NCBI RefSeq assembly: GCF_020740795.1
Contig: NC_067312.1
Span: forward strand, 38,602,905-38,666,904
Source of the DNA: Apus apus
Taxonomy: Eukaryota; Chordata; Aves; Apodiformes; Apodidae
Direction of reading: 5' to 3'
Length of the DNA stretch: 64,000 nucleotides
Shown here: one piece after another, positions 28,701 through 39,800 of the stretch
How positions within the stretch are numbered: the stretch's first letter is position 1
How the letters are laid out: the number at the start of each line of letters is the position of its first letter
Position numbers and translations under genes: made by a program
The notes under the pieces: model-generated
Seen by the model: the letters and a program-made list of their open reading frames with translations, nothing else
Database searches by the model: none
What the model was told of the DNA's origin: nothing

Positions 28701-29843
28701 TGAGAAGAACAAGTATCGTTCAGAAGTCACTTAACACTGCAGGGAACGTTTACTTCCTGTCCTCACTGCACAACCAAACATTCTGTATTTCAGTCTACCT
28801 CTTAATAATATTTTGGCTTAATGAGGGCCTTTAATGTCATAAATATGATTCAAGCATCAAGTGATTTGTTCATGCAACAGCCTATGACACAGGGCCATAT
28901 AGCTATCTGAAACCACAGAGTATCAGGCTGGAAGGACACCAAGGACGGTCTAGACAAGGCAGCCCAGCATCATGTCGAGTCAAATTTTAAGCCTTCAATA
29001 TTGGGGATTCTTAACACTCCCCTGGGAAGATTATTTCAATCGCTGATTGCTCTGTGAAAACTATTCCTCGTGTTCAACAGAATCTCTCCCGAAGTAACTT
29101 GTACCCATTACCGCCGTCTTTTCCATGTGACTTCTTGTAAAAAGGGAGTCTTAATCTCTTTTGTAGCTGCCCTTCAAATACTGGAACATGCTGATGAGGT
29201 CTCCCCTAAGCCTTCTTTTCTCCAGGATAAACCCAGTTCTCTCAGGATTCCTGCTCCTTTGGTCACCTTTGTGACCCTTCTATGGATGCTCTCCAGCCTG
29301 TCCTCATCGCTTTTGTACAGTGGAGCCCAAAATGGGTTGCTACTGTTTACTCCCTTAACACCGCAGTGAACCTTTTGGACAGACCTCGGACAAAGGTTTC
29401 TCCACCACTGAAAATTAGAGGTCTCTCGGCTTCCACCTCTACTGGACTTTGCGATCCGGGAGCTCTTGCAGCAGCAGGCCGCAGAGGGACAGGCCGCAGA
29501 GGGACAGGCCGCAGAGGGACAGGCCGCAGAGGGACAGGCCGCAGAGGGACAGGCCGCAGAGGGACAGGCCCCGGCTCCAAAGGCACCTGCGCACCCAGCG
29601 CCGCAGCAGCTCCCGCTGCCGCCCCCAGCCCCGCTCCGCGGCGCCGCCCCCGGCCGCCCTGCCCCCGCAAGCGGCCCGTGCCGCCGTGGCTCCCGGGGAG
29701 GCGGGAGGCGGGCCGGTCCCGGGGCCGGTCCCGGGGCCTACCTTGCGCCGGGCGCTGCTGTCGTACTTGTCGTTCCGGAAGGCGTGCGCGTTCTGGTAGC
29801 GCTGGGGCCGCGTGCGGGACACGTTCCCCTTCTCCGAGCTCAT
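16583..29843 (-). CDS. C9orf85: C9orf85 orthologue, 166-aa CxxC-rich protein, four coding exons
   Basis: Recognised as the bird orthologue of human C9orf85 (DUF2039 family) from its start MSSEKGN, the segment [11 protein letters not shown] and the following cysteine pattern. Coding exons in transcript order are 29843-29742, 20894-20788, 17862-17749 and 16760-16583; all introns are GT-AG and the phases agree, giving 501 nt, 166 residues and a TAA stop. Four CxxC pairs (Cys45/48, 70/73, 86/89, 96/99) look like two zinc-binding ribbons, followed by an acidic, Ser- and Asn-rich tail (about residues 120-152). The N-terminal 34 residues are basic and RNA-binding-like in composition (inference). No signal peptide or membrane segment is visible. 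The molecular function is not established. It starts in the CpG island shared with ABHD17B, on the opposite strand. The start codon has G at -3. Confidence 0.95.
16761..17748 (-). other. C9orf85 intron 3
   Basis: 0.99-kb GT-AG intron. It includes a CR1 fragment in the opposite orientation to the gene (17353-17571). A purine-rich patch at 16850-16890 (plus strand) forms a pyrimidine-rich tract on the transcribed strand about 100 nt upstream of the exon 4 acceptor. Confidence 0.85.
17353..17571 (+). mobile_element. CR1 LINE 3' fragment in C9orf85 intron 3
   Basis: Plus-strand CR1 tail: AGAAACTTCTTCACTGAAAGG, then CCATCTCTGGAGGTGTTTAAA, then GGTTGGACTCTATGGTCTTA, ending at GTGATTCTGT, the diverged terminal octamer. 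About 220 bp, diverged. Confidence 0.88.
17749..17862 (-). CDS. C9orf85: C9orf85 coding exon 3
   Basis: Completes Cys70 and carries [19 protein letters not shown], then the CAKC pair, ending with EEEIVI and two bases of Pro108. It thus supplies three of the four CxxC pairs. The acceptor is TTGACAG and the donor GTAAGT. 114 nt. Confidence 0.96.
17863..20787 (-). other. C9orf85 intron 2
   Basis: 2.9-kb GT-AG intron, AT-rich, with an A-rich run at 17886-17904. No repeat family or extra exon was recognised. Confidence 0.85.
20788..20894 (-). CDS. C9orf85: C9orf85 coding exon 2
   Basis: Encodes [20 protein letters not shown] and continues to SKPKK plus two bases of the next Cys codon. It provides the first CxxC pair (Cys45/Cys48). 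The acceptor is CAG and the donor GTGAGT, both near consensus. 107 nt, entering in phase 0 and leaving in phase 2. Confidence 0.96.
21452..21990 (-). mobile_element. CR1 LINE fragment in C9orf85 intron 1
   Basis: Reverse-orientation CR1 body: the blocks TCCACTTCCCTGGGCAGCCTG, then AGGCCATTTCCTCTTGACCC, CTCAGCCTTTTCTTC, and further 5' the region with ACTGAACACAGTACTCAAG. The frame is broken many times. About 540 bp; the terminal octamers are missing. The element shares the gene's transcription strand. Confidence 0.88.
22891..22907. repeat. Poly(T) run
   Basis: Run of 17 T inside C9orf85 intron 1. A simple repeat. Confidence 0.85.
28910..29343 (-). mobile_element. CR1 LINE fragment beside the CpG island
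   Basis: Reverse-orientation CR1: a diverged 3' end near 28910 (ACCACAGAGTATCAGGCTGG), then the GATGAGGTCTCCCCTAAGCC and CTTCTTTTCTCCAGG blocks and the AGCCTGTCCTCATCGC block. It stops about 100 bp before the GC-rich island. The frames are broken. The long plus-strand frame starting at 29282 begins in this element and runs into the island; it is not a gene. Confidence 0.88.
29476..29565. repeat. 15-bp minisatellite, six perfect units
   Basis: Six identical copies of AGGCCGCAGAGGGAC in a row, followed by a broken seventh start. It lies in C9orf85 intron 1, 176 bp from the exon 1 donor, within the left edge of the CpG island. Because 15 is divisible by three and the unit has no stop codon, it produces repetitive open frames in several frames of both strands; these are not proteins. 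Confidence 0.96.
29742..29843 (-). CDS. C9orf85: C9orf85 coding exon 1
   Basis: 34 codons from the ATG at 29843 to the lysine before the GTAGGC donor. It carries the basic N-terminus, MSSEKGN up to SSARRK, which corresponds to the human N-terminus with several substitutions. It is very GC-rich because it lies in the CpG island. It ends in phase 0. Confidence 0.93.
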
Positions 29844-29917
29844 CCCCCGGGCAACCGCCACCGCAGGCGGCACCTGCCCCGGAACCGCTCCGCGCCGCCC
29901 CGCCCCGGCGCCGCACC

Positions 29918-29922
29918 ATTGG
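29918..29922 (-). promoter_or_regulatory. CCAAT box, C9orf85 direction
   Basis: CCAAT on the minus strand, about 75 bp upstream of the C9orf85 start codon, in the typical spacing for an NF-Y site in a TATA-less promoter if the 5'UTR is short. Confidence 0.5.
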
Positions 29923-30044
29923 CCCGCAGCCGGCCCTGCCTGACCCCTTGGCCCAGCGCCGTTCGCCGCCTCCGGGCTGCTTCCCGCCCACCCGCGGCCG
30001 GGCGGAGCCTCAGCGGCCGCAGCGGAGCGCGGGGCTGCGGCCCC

Positions 30045-30049
30045 ATTGG
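30045..30049 (-). promoter_or_regulatory. Second CCAAT box
   Basis: CCAAT on the minus strand 127 bp from the first one. NF-Y sites function in either orientation, so this one could serve either gene. Confidence 0.45.
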
Positions 30050-30064
30050 CGCGCTGCGGCCGGT

Positions 30065-30094
30065 CCCGCCCCGCCCCGCCCCGCCCCGCCGCCC
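30065..30094 (+). repeat. CCCCG tandem run, GC boxes
   Basis: Consecutive CCGCCC/CCCCG units forming overlapping Sp1-type GC boxes. It is both a short tandem repeat and a likely promoter element in the centre of the island. Confidence 0.6.
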
Positions 30095-30349
30095 CTTGGG
30101 CCGCCCCGGCAGCCGCTCGGTGCGATGCAGTCGCTCGGCGAGCCGAGGCCGGCGCTGCGCTCCTAGGCCGCGCCAGGAGCCGCTCTCCGGGGGCCGCGCG
30201 TTCTCTGCCGCCGAGCGCGGCCGCGGAGCTGCGGGCATTGCCGGAGGCCGGCGCGCCGTTACTCAGCAGAACCGGCACCCCTCCCCCGCCGGCCCCGCGC
30301 TCCAGCCGTCGGGAAGGTGCGGGGCCGCGCTTGGAGCCGCCGCGCGGAG

Positions 30350-30361
30350 CGCCGGGCGCAG
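30350..30361 (+). other. ABHD17B: Candidate 3' end of ABHD17B non-coding exon 1
   Basis: GCGCAG followed by GTAGGG at 30362 is a good splice donor for a 5'UTR exon starting somewhere in 30.05-30.25 kb. A second possible donor, GAG then GTGAGG, lies near 30589. One of these must join to the acceptor at 36344, because the coding exon has its own acceptor just before the ATG. RNA evidence would decide. Confidence 0.4.
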
Positions 30362-33300
30362 GTAGGGCTTCTCCTGCCCCGGCAGCGGCGAGGCCGGGCG
30401 AGGGGCGGCGGAGGGGTGGTGGGGAGCAGCCAGCGCGGCGCCGGGGCTTTGCGGTGCGAGGATCCGCTTCCGCGGTGTGTCGAGCGGTTGGCCCCTGCGG
30501 CACGTCCGGACCTCTTGTCCTCCTCAGCGATCTGCCGCCGTTCTCCTCCACCCGGGGCCAGGCGTGGGGCGGTCTCCCTCCCGGAGAGGTGAGGCGGGGC
30601 AGGCACCGGCTTTTCCTCAGGGAGGGAGGCGGCGGTTCGGCTCTCAGACCCGAGCCAGGCAAGGGGGTGGTGGCCCCGGCGACCTCCGGTGTGCTCGGGG
30701 GCCTCTGCTCTGTCGCCCAGGGAGGGGTGTCCCCTGTCTGGGGCCCTGGTGCGCTGCGGGCGGGCTGTCCTGCCGCTCCCGGCTCTCTTGTCTGGACGTG
30801 GAGCCCTTTGTTCGAGAAATGGGCGCTGACTTGGGTCGCTTGTTAAATTCTGTCTTTTCGTGGACGTGAGTGGTGCTTCCGTGTCAGTGTTGCTGGCTGC
30901 TGCGAAGTCCTTTTTAGTTATAGACACCTGAAAAGTGATGTTAATTCTCGCGATCCCGGTTCAGTGTATTTATTTCTTCAGCTTCTGCTGTTGATGGTGG
31001 GAGTGACGCTGGCCTTATAATTGCTCTCAGGTATTGCTTGTTTAAAAGTTTAAAGTGTTCGGCCAGAAGCTAGCTAGAAGAATACACGACTGCAGAAACC
31101 AAAATAGTAGCATCTGAGCTTAGACCGCCTTGAAAAGCATAGCTTTTTATTAATGATTGACCAGCTGGTGCGGTGAAGCACCGGCCTGGCGTGGCTGAGG
31201 TACAACTGGGGGCTTCAGCGCCTGCTCGCGTGCAGGTTGTTTCAGCGGAGCAGCCTTGCTTGGAGCAAGGCAAGTATTGTGTTACCTCACTTAATGCCAC
31301 AGTTAGACATAGGTATTTTGTTCTGTGAAGACTGCCTTAAAGACTTATTTCATGGTATTTCTTGGTATGGCGTTTTCCTTATTGAATTAGACTTCTCTGT
31401 GTTCTTTTCTGGACCTCCTGTGTATTCTTTCTTAACAATTCTGTTAATTACTTTATGTAGTACTTGAATTGGACACTGTGTGAGGTTTTTTCCACTAAAC
31501 GTTTTTTTGCTTTAACTTCTGAAGTATTTGGAGGATGATCATACCCTTCTGTTCCATTTAAATATAATACAGATGCTGAAATAAACGAGTGCTTCAGTAG
31601 TTACATGAACTCTAGTTTTCATTGCATTGTGTTCAATGAAAGGGTGAGAGAAACTACTTTAAAGTTTCTTATTTCAGCAGTTTATAACGAAAAATGGTAA
31701 TTTAAAAAACCAAACAAGCAAAACACCAGAAAAACAACCAAACAAAAAATGCCAAGAGTCTTAATATCTTGGCAGTTACAGTTAGGGCATCACTAACATT
31801 TATAAACCAGCAGCTAAATCTGCATGCTATTGTTCTTATAAGTAGTTCCTCTGAAATGAGTAATTTAATTTAAATATAAAATTAGAATAATTTATATTTA
31901 ATGTGAATCTAAAGTGTTTGCAAGGGTTGAGCTTTTGAGGCTAATATGTAGTGAAATAATCAAAGATGTGAATAATAGGCATCACTTTCCTGTTACAATT
32001 TGCAGAGGGTGGAGGACAGGAATAGTTGCTTATATGAAAGAACTACATTTATGTTATTATAGGAATCACAAGATAAATAGTCGAGGTGTTCATTCAAATT
32101 TGATACTTCCCCCTCCTTTTGTCTGCCTTAATTGCCAAAAATGATTGGAACTTACTGTCTCTGGGCAGTTTTACATGTGTCATTTTCTGTGTTACTTTTT
32201 TATTCATAAGAGAGTTAACTTTTATGAAATGATCTTGCATGCCTTTCAAAAGCTATCCCAGAAGGGATGGGTGATGTCACTTGGGTCTGTTTTATTTCTT
32301 AGCCTTGTTTGGTGCAATAGTAGAAGTTCATAAGTTTCTCACAATTTCTTACAGAGAATTTTTCTACTTAATGTATATGAAAAATGCCATGTGGTTTTAA
32401 AGGATATATATTTCTCTTACTCTGATATGTTTGTTATTAATAGTTTCACCAACACTAGGAACTGTGTGTACAGAATAGCACTAGGTCCTTTATTAGTACT
32501 TAAATGACAAATAGAAGATCAAATATATTATGTTGGGATGTCTTGATTTCTCTGTCTGATGATACTACTGCAATGAGCAGAGAGATCTATGTCATGCATA
32601 CTCAAAAGGTGTTTGACTATAACTTAGGTATTCACAACGTATCTTAGGCAAATGAGTCCCACTGAAGTTATTCATCTATGCATGTGGAAATTACATGCTT
32701 ATGGCAATTTGTGGTCAGTGTTGGCTTTGCTCTGGTTTCAGTAAGGGTCCAGATAAAAGCATGCATCAAACCTACTTGTTATTGGAGTGATTTTTAGTGC
32801 AACTTCACTTGTGATACGTTGTTCACTTTCCATAAATTCTATTTGAGGCTTCACAATACAATTGGTCTCGCAAGACTATTGATCTCTGAAGCTTTTACCA
32901 AGAAGAGGTGGTGCTAATTAAGGGGGATTTTTTACTTTTAATTTTTACTGTAATAATTTCTAGGTGGATGAATCATTAGGAAATCATGTTACATGTTTTC
33001 TACCATTAAGAACACTTTAAAATCCATTGGTGGGGGAGTGCATGTAACATTAAATTTAATCCCTTCTTGAAGTATCTGAGCAGTGTACCATTTGAGGGAA
33101 GATAATTCCTGTTCAGTTGAAGTTAAATTATGATATCTTATGGGTAACTACTAGACTGAAATGCTGATTCAGTTGAACTCTTAAAGAGCGATATCAGAAT
33201 TACTCTACACACCCTGGGGATTCTTTCATATCCTGGTTCCATTCCAGAACCAGAAGTTAAGAACACACTTATGTGAATACAATGAATGACAAACCAGTTT

Positions 33301-36300
33301 CAGTATAATGGGGACATTGTTTGCATTTAGTTGAAGGTATCCTCTTGGGGGAAGTGAAAGAGGTGTTTTCTGTCAAGTTTGTTCAGTTAGTGATGCTGGG
33401 GATCTGTTGTTTTTCTTCAGACTTCAGAGCAAGAAAGTAGCAAGTATTTGTTTATAAGAAAAGGGTTCTTGTTAGCCGTTATGTCGCAAGGTGATGCCAT
33501 CACAGAGGCTACCTGCAGTCAGGATGCTTCTCCCCCCCAGTGTGGAGGGGCCTTTGAAACAGACCCAGGGCACACATGGCTCTTGCCTCACACAGGGTAT
33601 CAATGGCTGCTGGACTCAGCCTTGGAGTGGAGACTAGAAACACCATCCTCACCATGCCCACAAATGATTACTGAGACCAATGTTTAGTTCATGAATTTAC
33701 CCGTTTATTAAGGTTTAACACAAACGAGGGATCAAGGTTCAGGAGACGTAGGCTAGGGATATGTCAGAGAAATAATTCAAAAGTACTAGGCCCATATTAT
33801 TAGCCATTATCTCCATTATTTAGATGGAGAACAGCTCTGGAATCAGAATCTTTAGCTTCAGTAGATAGCTTCCATTGGATTAAATGAACATCATAGAAAA
33901 TCTACATTTCAATCTAGCATAGGGGAGAAAAAATACTTTAGCGATGATTGCCAGCATAAGTTATTTGCCATATGTGGCAAGATCCCATTTTTAGGACATT
34001 TAAGCTATCTTTGGGCACAGTACCACCTTGGCTGATTAACTGTGGTTGCTGCAATACTGTAAGTGAATTCCAGAGGTCAGCTTCCTGTCTTCTGAAATTA
34101 CTTTGACAAATAGCAAATGTTTTCTGAGTGAGATATTTGTAATGTTGCTGGGCTGTTTATAGTTTTAAATAATGTAAACTTCTGTTTTAATCCTATCTGA
34201 CAAATGGATTGGGAAGCAAGTAAGAAATTCTGTAGCTATAGTATGATGGAATAGAGGGCAATTGGTTTTCCTGGGCAGAACAGGCCATTTATACTTCAGT
34301 ATAAGTGACTCCTTTGGTGATCACAGCTGCAAGAGAAGTACAGGAGGAAAATAAAGGTATTGAATTTTTCCTGTGCATAAGACAGCCCAAGGATTTTATC
34401 AATCCCCACACCTTATCCATAGTCCTCTTCCATTTCTTGTCCTGACTTGCAAGTTAACATTAAACAATGCCCAGATAATCTCACCTGACAGGGAACAGAC
34501 GAGTTGTTCCAAATTTGAGTGACTACTTCTGCTGTTTACATAAATAGATGAGGTTGTTGTTTCTTTAGCTGGCAGAAATATGGTCACTTATTCAGGATCT
34601 TCATTTAAGACACAATCTACCGTTTTATGGGAGGTTGTCAGTATACCATTCCTGTCATCTCTAAATTAGTGGTGTGGGTCACCCATATCTGAGTCTGGCA
34701 TTTCCCTGTTTTGAAGAAAACTGGAGAGTTGGGGTGAAAACACTTGGCTGTGACACGCTGGGCAAAAAAAATGGGCGTTTGTGCCCTACAAAGAGCAGTA
34801 GTATTCCAAGAATGCTGATAATGTTTACAGGACTGTCTTGCTGTGTCTGTGTTTACTACTCTGTAAATACACTCTAAGTAACATCGTATGCAGTATGCAT
34901 TCATATTATACCACAGGGAAGAGAACATTCACACATCCAAAATACAGACAGTTGTTGTGTGATTGGTATTCAACAGTGTCCCTGAAGCTTTTCTAAAGAG
35001 TTTTTTTATCTAGGCATGAAAATTACACTTTTATACAAGTTACAGGACAAACTTTAACATTGCCAAGTATTTTTGTTAGCAGTAAGATTTCATTGTTGGA
35101 TTACCCAAGTGTTTCTGAAATTACATGGAACCATGGACATCAGAAATCTGCTTCTTTTGCTCTCATTTGTAAACAAAGCAGGTACATTAAACTTTGAGCA
35201 TTTCCATTCATATTGACCTGGCAGAAACTGAGCTTGAGATCTGTAGATAGATTTTTGGATAGAGAAGTTACAGAAGTTGAGATGAAATATCAGATGTTCC
35301 AATTCGAGGAAAGCAGTGTAAATGCGTATCTTAGGTGCGCTGGTTTACAGCATGGCTCTTTGCTGATTTCATCACTCTTCTTACCTCTGAGAAAAAGTTT
35401 TGTCCCAGTGAAAGATTTCCACACTGCACTGCCCCCCCAAATCCCTTCTCCCTGCTGTAAAGAGAACACAATGCCTGCTTTTCACAGCACCTGTATCTTT
35501 ACCTAGCTTGCTTTAGGTATGTGTGCATTTAGGTTTTTTTCCTTCCCCCACTCTATCAGCCGGTGGTTTGAATTGGTAGCACAGATTATTTGCCAAATAA
35601 CTGTGATAGAGTTTTCAGTTCGGGATGTTTTTGCTAAAGCACTGAATAAAAATAGTCATATCATTAATGTAATACCAATTCTTATGTGTAATACAGAAAA
35701 CCTTAGCTAATAATTTCTTGGAAGGGTTTGAAAACATTTATGTCAGCCAGCTTGTGAAGCAAGGAAGTGTTTACGGATAGATTTTAGAGTACTGAAGATG
35801 TACAGTGTTTAGTAAGCCAGCACAAGCATTTTATTTTGCCTTCTAAGTTTTAACCTTCATATACCTTCTATATTGCTGATACTGCTTCCAGGAGCCTGTA
35901 ACTTATGCCTGCAATGTATACATTATCTGTATTTAGGAAGTGCTCTAAAGATTTTTTTGGCTGCAGAGGTCTCCATAGCTTTAGTATCCTGTAAAACTTG
36001 CTATGTATTTTAATTGTTTTTTATAACAGATATGTTTGTCAATGTGATGAACAGTTTTCTTAATGGCCTGAGATGGGGGGCTTCATTTCCTTCAAAGAAA
36101 CTCCAAAACTCAAACTTGGTTGTTTCTTTAGGTGATCGTAGTTTAGTTTTAATAGCTGGCAGGATTTTAAAGTCACGACTGTTCTTTTTAATATGCTCTT
36201 TCTGAAGTAGCTAATAATATAAAATAAGCTATTAAATAGAAATGTACATATATATTTAAATGCTTTATTAAATGTAAAGATGTAAATGTTACATTTTTCA

Positions 36301-36344
36301 TGAGTTTTTCTAGAAACTGATACCATTCTGTCTTCCTGTTTCAG
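30362..36344 (+). other. ABHD17B intron 1 (5'UTR intron)
   Basis: About 6 kb from the CpG island to the CAG acceptor at 36344. After 30.8 kb the base composition falls back to AT-rich. No recognised repeat family in most of it. A GC-richer patch at 33480-33690 followed by about 700 bp of unusual sequence might be an old LTR element but was not identified. Confidence 0.65.
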
Positions 36345-36352
36345 ACTAGAAG

Positions 36353-36819
36353 ATGAATAATCTTTCCTTTAGTGAACTGTGTTGCCTGTTCTGTTGTCCA
36401 CCATGCCCAGGAAAAATTGCCTCCAAACTGGCATTCTTACCTCCTGATCCCACGTACACACTCATGTGTGATGAAAGTGGTAGTCGATGGACTTTACATC
36501 TCTCAGAGCGAGCAGACTGGCAATATTCTTCTAGAGAAAAAGATGCTATTGAATGCTTCATGACTAGAACAAGTAAAGGTAACAGGATTGCCTGTATGTT
36601 TGTGCGTTGCTCACCTAACGCCAAGTACACTTTGCTCTTCTCACATGGAAACGCTGTTGACCTAGGTCAGATGAGCAGCTTTTACATAGGACTGGGTTCA
36701 CGGATTAATTGCAACATATTCTCATATGATTATTCTGGATATGGTGCGAGTTCTGGGAAGCCAACAGAGAAGAATCTCTATGCTGACATTGATGCTGCTT
36801 GGGTGGCTCTTAGGACAAG
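36353..36819 (+). CDS. ABHD17B: ABHD17B first coding exon
   Basis: Exon starts at 36345 after a TTTCAG acceptor, with eight untranslated bases before the ATG. It encodes residues 1-155 and two bases of Arg156, covering the palmitoylated Cys cluster and the first half of the hydrolase fold including SHGN and YDYSGYGAS. The donor is GTAAGA. Confidence 0.98.
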
Positions 36820-39800
36820 GTAAGACATAAGTTGTCATTTTTCTTTTCAAATGGTTTTACTTAATCTGCATTGGTAGTTTGAATAGAAAAGCTGTATTTT
36901 AGGCTTAATGGATTTGAATTCAAGCAGATTGCTAGTGCCTTATGCTGAAGGCATTGTCCATATTGAAATTGGATGAAATTTAATTGGGTATGTTTCAGTC
37001 TTGAATGATTAGAAGATAGTCCTTATTGTCACAGTTTGGGAGCTTCTCAGTTGGAACTCTCAGAAGGTAGGACAGAACTGTAATAATTGATTGCCAGTAC
37101 TGAGGAACTGGTGTGATGTGCATGTGCAGTTTGGTTTTTCAGATAATTCCACTACTTGCCTTTTTTTGTAGGGAGGGACAGTGAAAAAGCTGTTACATGG
37201 CAAACTGGTGAGACTCTCTGGTTTTCTGTATGGTGGTCGTAGAATCATAGAATGGTTTGGGCCAAAATGAACCTTAAAGATCATCTAGTTCAAACACCGC
37301 TGCCATGGGCCGGGACACCTCCCACTAGATGAGGTTCCTCAAAGTCCCATCCAACCTGGCCTTGAACACTTCTACAGATGGGGCATCCACAACTTTCCTG
37401 GGCAACCTGGGCCACTGTCTCGCCACCCTCACAGGAAATAATTTCTTCCTAATGTCTAATCTACTCCCTTCCAGTTTGAAGACATTAACTTTGGTGCTGT
37501 TGCTACATGCCCTTGTAAAAATTCCTCCCCAGGTTTCTTGTAGACCCCCTCAGGTGCTGGAAGGTGTTATAAGGTCTCTTTGGAGCGTTATAAGGTCTCT
37601 TTGGAGCCTTCTCCTCTCAAGGCTGAACAACGCCAACTCTCTCAGCCTGTCACCAAGCTGTGTGGAGTTTTGAAGCATTTCCATCAGGGCTAGAGCAGAC
37701 AGGCTGAGAAGACTCTGAAGAGACCTTATAACATGCTTATTTTGATACAGCCTAGGATACAGTTGGCTTTCTGGGCTGCAAGCGCATATTGACAGCTCAT
37801 TTTGAGCTTCTTGTCAACACCCCAAGTCTTTTTCCTTAGGGCAGCTGTCAATCCATTCTCCACCCAGTCTGTATTTGTGCTTGGGATTACCCTGATCCAG
37901 GAGCAGGACCTGGCACTTGACATTGTTGAACTTCATGCAGTTTGCACGGGCCCACCTCTTAAGCCTGTCAAGGTCTGTCTGGCTGGCCTTTCTTCCCTTC
38001 AGCTTTTTCAACACTCCACATAGCTTGGTGTCATCAGCAAAGCTGCTGAGTGTGCACTCAGTCCCACTGTCTGTATTGCTGACAAAGATGTTAAACAGCA
38101 ACAGTCCCAGTACTGACCGCTTGTTCAGAATTCAGACTAGCAGCTACAGCATTTCCAAAGATAGTTTTCTATAAAAAAACAAAGTTGTTTTTATTTTATC
38201 AAAATATGATGTGTGGGAGAGATTGTAATTGATCTGTATTAATACATTATGATGGGAACAAAGGCCAGGAATTTGAATCGGTGGTGTTAGTTCAAATAGG
38301 TTAAAAGTGGACAAGGAAAAATGCAGATTGGAAGAATGTTGTTTCAGCAATTTCCCTGTTCTTATGACTCTAGTATTAGGGAAATAAAATATTAACATGA
38401 AAGACTCTGGAGGCATTCTCTGATACCTGTAAGAATCCCAGGTACTACATAAATGCAGCTCTGAATACCCACTTCTTAAATTTAAGAACATTTTTCACCA
38501 TGGTTTGTTCCATGTTGTTTCTGTGTTACAAGTACCCAAACAAAAGCATTTTTAAAAATGCTACACAATTATAAGAATACATGTTCTCAAAAAAACTTGC
38601 ATCATATTGTGTATTTTGCACCCAAAAGCTGTGAAAACCTGATTTTATACAGAGCAGCATGTTATGATTTAATTGTTGCAACCTGAATATACTTTTCCAT
38701 AGTATAGTATCAGAGATACGACTTTGTGTGAGGACATGTGCAGAGACTCCTTAAATCCTGGAGCATGCTAGCTGTTGCAGTGAATTTAGAACTTGATCAA
38801 GTAATACTAATGATCTTCCTACAACTTTGGAGCAGATTATTCCTTTTCAGTGAAATGAACACACTGTCTTACATTTCTTTTACATTACAAAAAAGGTCTG
38901 ATACTTATTTTTAAGGAAGTGTATTTTATTAATACATTATGGTAGGGGAAATGCTTATCATCGTAAGCATCATACAACCACAGGGGACAGGTATTCAGCC
39001 TCATACTAAAAACCATGTCTACTGTGTTGTTAGATTAGGTTTTGGCATTTCTTTTGATTACAGTGGAAATCTGAGATATAACTAGACATCCGTTCTGTAA
39101 GCCAAGAGCTGCAACAGGTGCACTGGTGACTGTGGTTTGTAGTTGACAGGTGATCTGGAAGATAGCCACTTGGTGAAATATCCTCTAATATTGACCAAAA
39201 CATAATGTCACTTGTGAACAATGGGGAAGATAGGCCAAATTGTTTAAAAATACCAGAAGATGGAAGAGATGGTGAGGAAGATGAAACTAGTTAGTGAAAC
39301 TTGCTTGTTTGAATATGCTTACAGGCTCTGTTTTGTAAACTAATTTGTAATTACTGTCTCTTCTTCCCCCAATGAATATCTTGCTTAAAACCTAAAAGGA
39401 AATGTGATTGCAACTTCAATTCTCAGTTTCATTCTTGAACAGTGTAGTTGTAGTCCTTTCCCTGATCAAATAAGATCGTTCATTATAATATTCCACCTGA
39501 ACACCATTGCTGAACAGTGGAGGGATCTCTAAACATATACTCCATCTATTTGCCTTTTTCTTTTCCACTGAGTAATGACCTCACCTCAATCCTATTTGAT
39601 GTTTGCATTTACTTTTTCTATCAAAACCTCCTTTAGAAATAAGTAGTTGTTTAGAGAGCACAGAGATTTGATTGTTCTGCCTAATTTGTGGATTTTACTT
39701 ATTTGTTTTTCCCATTGCTTAGAAAGTCGTTGATATTACTAGTTTCCTCTGTGGTACTTTCAACAACTTTCTGATTGGCAGAGCTAATTCTTCTTGTATT

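Larger units (their letters stand above)
20895..29741 (-). other. C9orf85 intron 1
   Basis: 8.8-kb intron with donor GTAGGC at 29741 and acceptor TTCAG at 20895. It contains CR1 fragments (21452-21990 and 28910-29343), a T17 run at 22891, and the 15-bp minisatellite at 29476-29565. The rest is AT-rich with no recognised exon. Confidence 0.85.
29440..30800. promoter_or_regulatory. CpG island, divergent promoter of C9orf85 and ABHD17B
   Basis: About 1.4 kb of very GC-rich, CpG-dense DNA between AT-rich flanks. It contains the C9orf85 start codon (29843, minus) and the likely ABHD17B non-coding first exon (plus). It has reverse CCAAT boxes at 29918-29922 and 30045-30049, and a run of GC boxes at 30065-30094. 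No TATA box was seen. This is the standard form of a bidirectional housekeeping promoter. Exact start sites cannot be read from sequence. Confidence 0.85.

Noticed and set aside
29282-30927. Very long open frames on both strands (up to 407 codons) rich in Arg, Pro, Ala and Gly
   Set aside because: They overlap each other in several frames across the CpG island and the 15-bp minisatellite. High GC removes stop codons. One spurious minus-strand frame even contains the real C9orf85 exon 1 in frame and simply reads through both borders.
36346-36630. Minus-strand 94-codon frame opposite the ABHD17B coding exon
   Set aside because: Antisense shadow of a clearly conserved exon.
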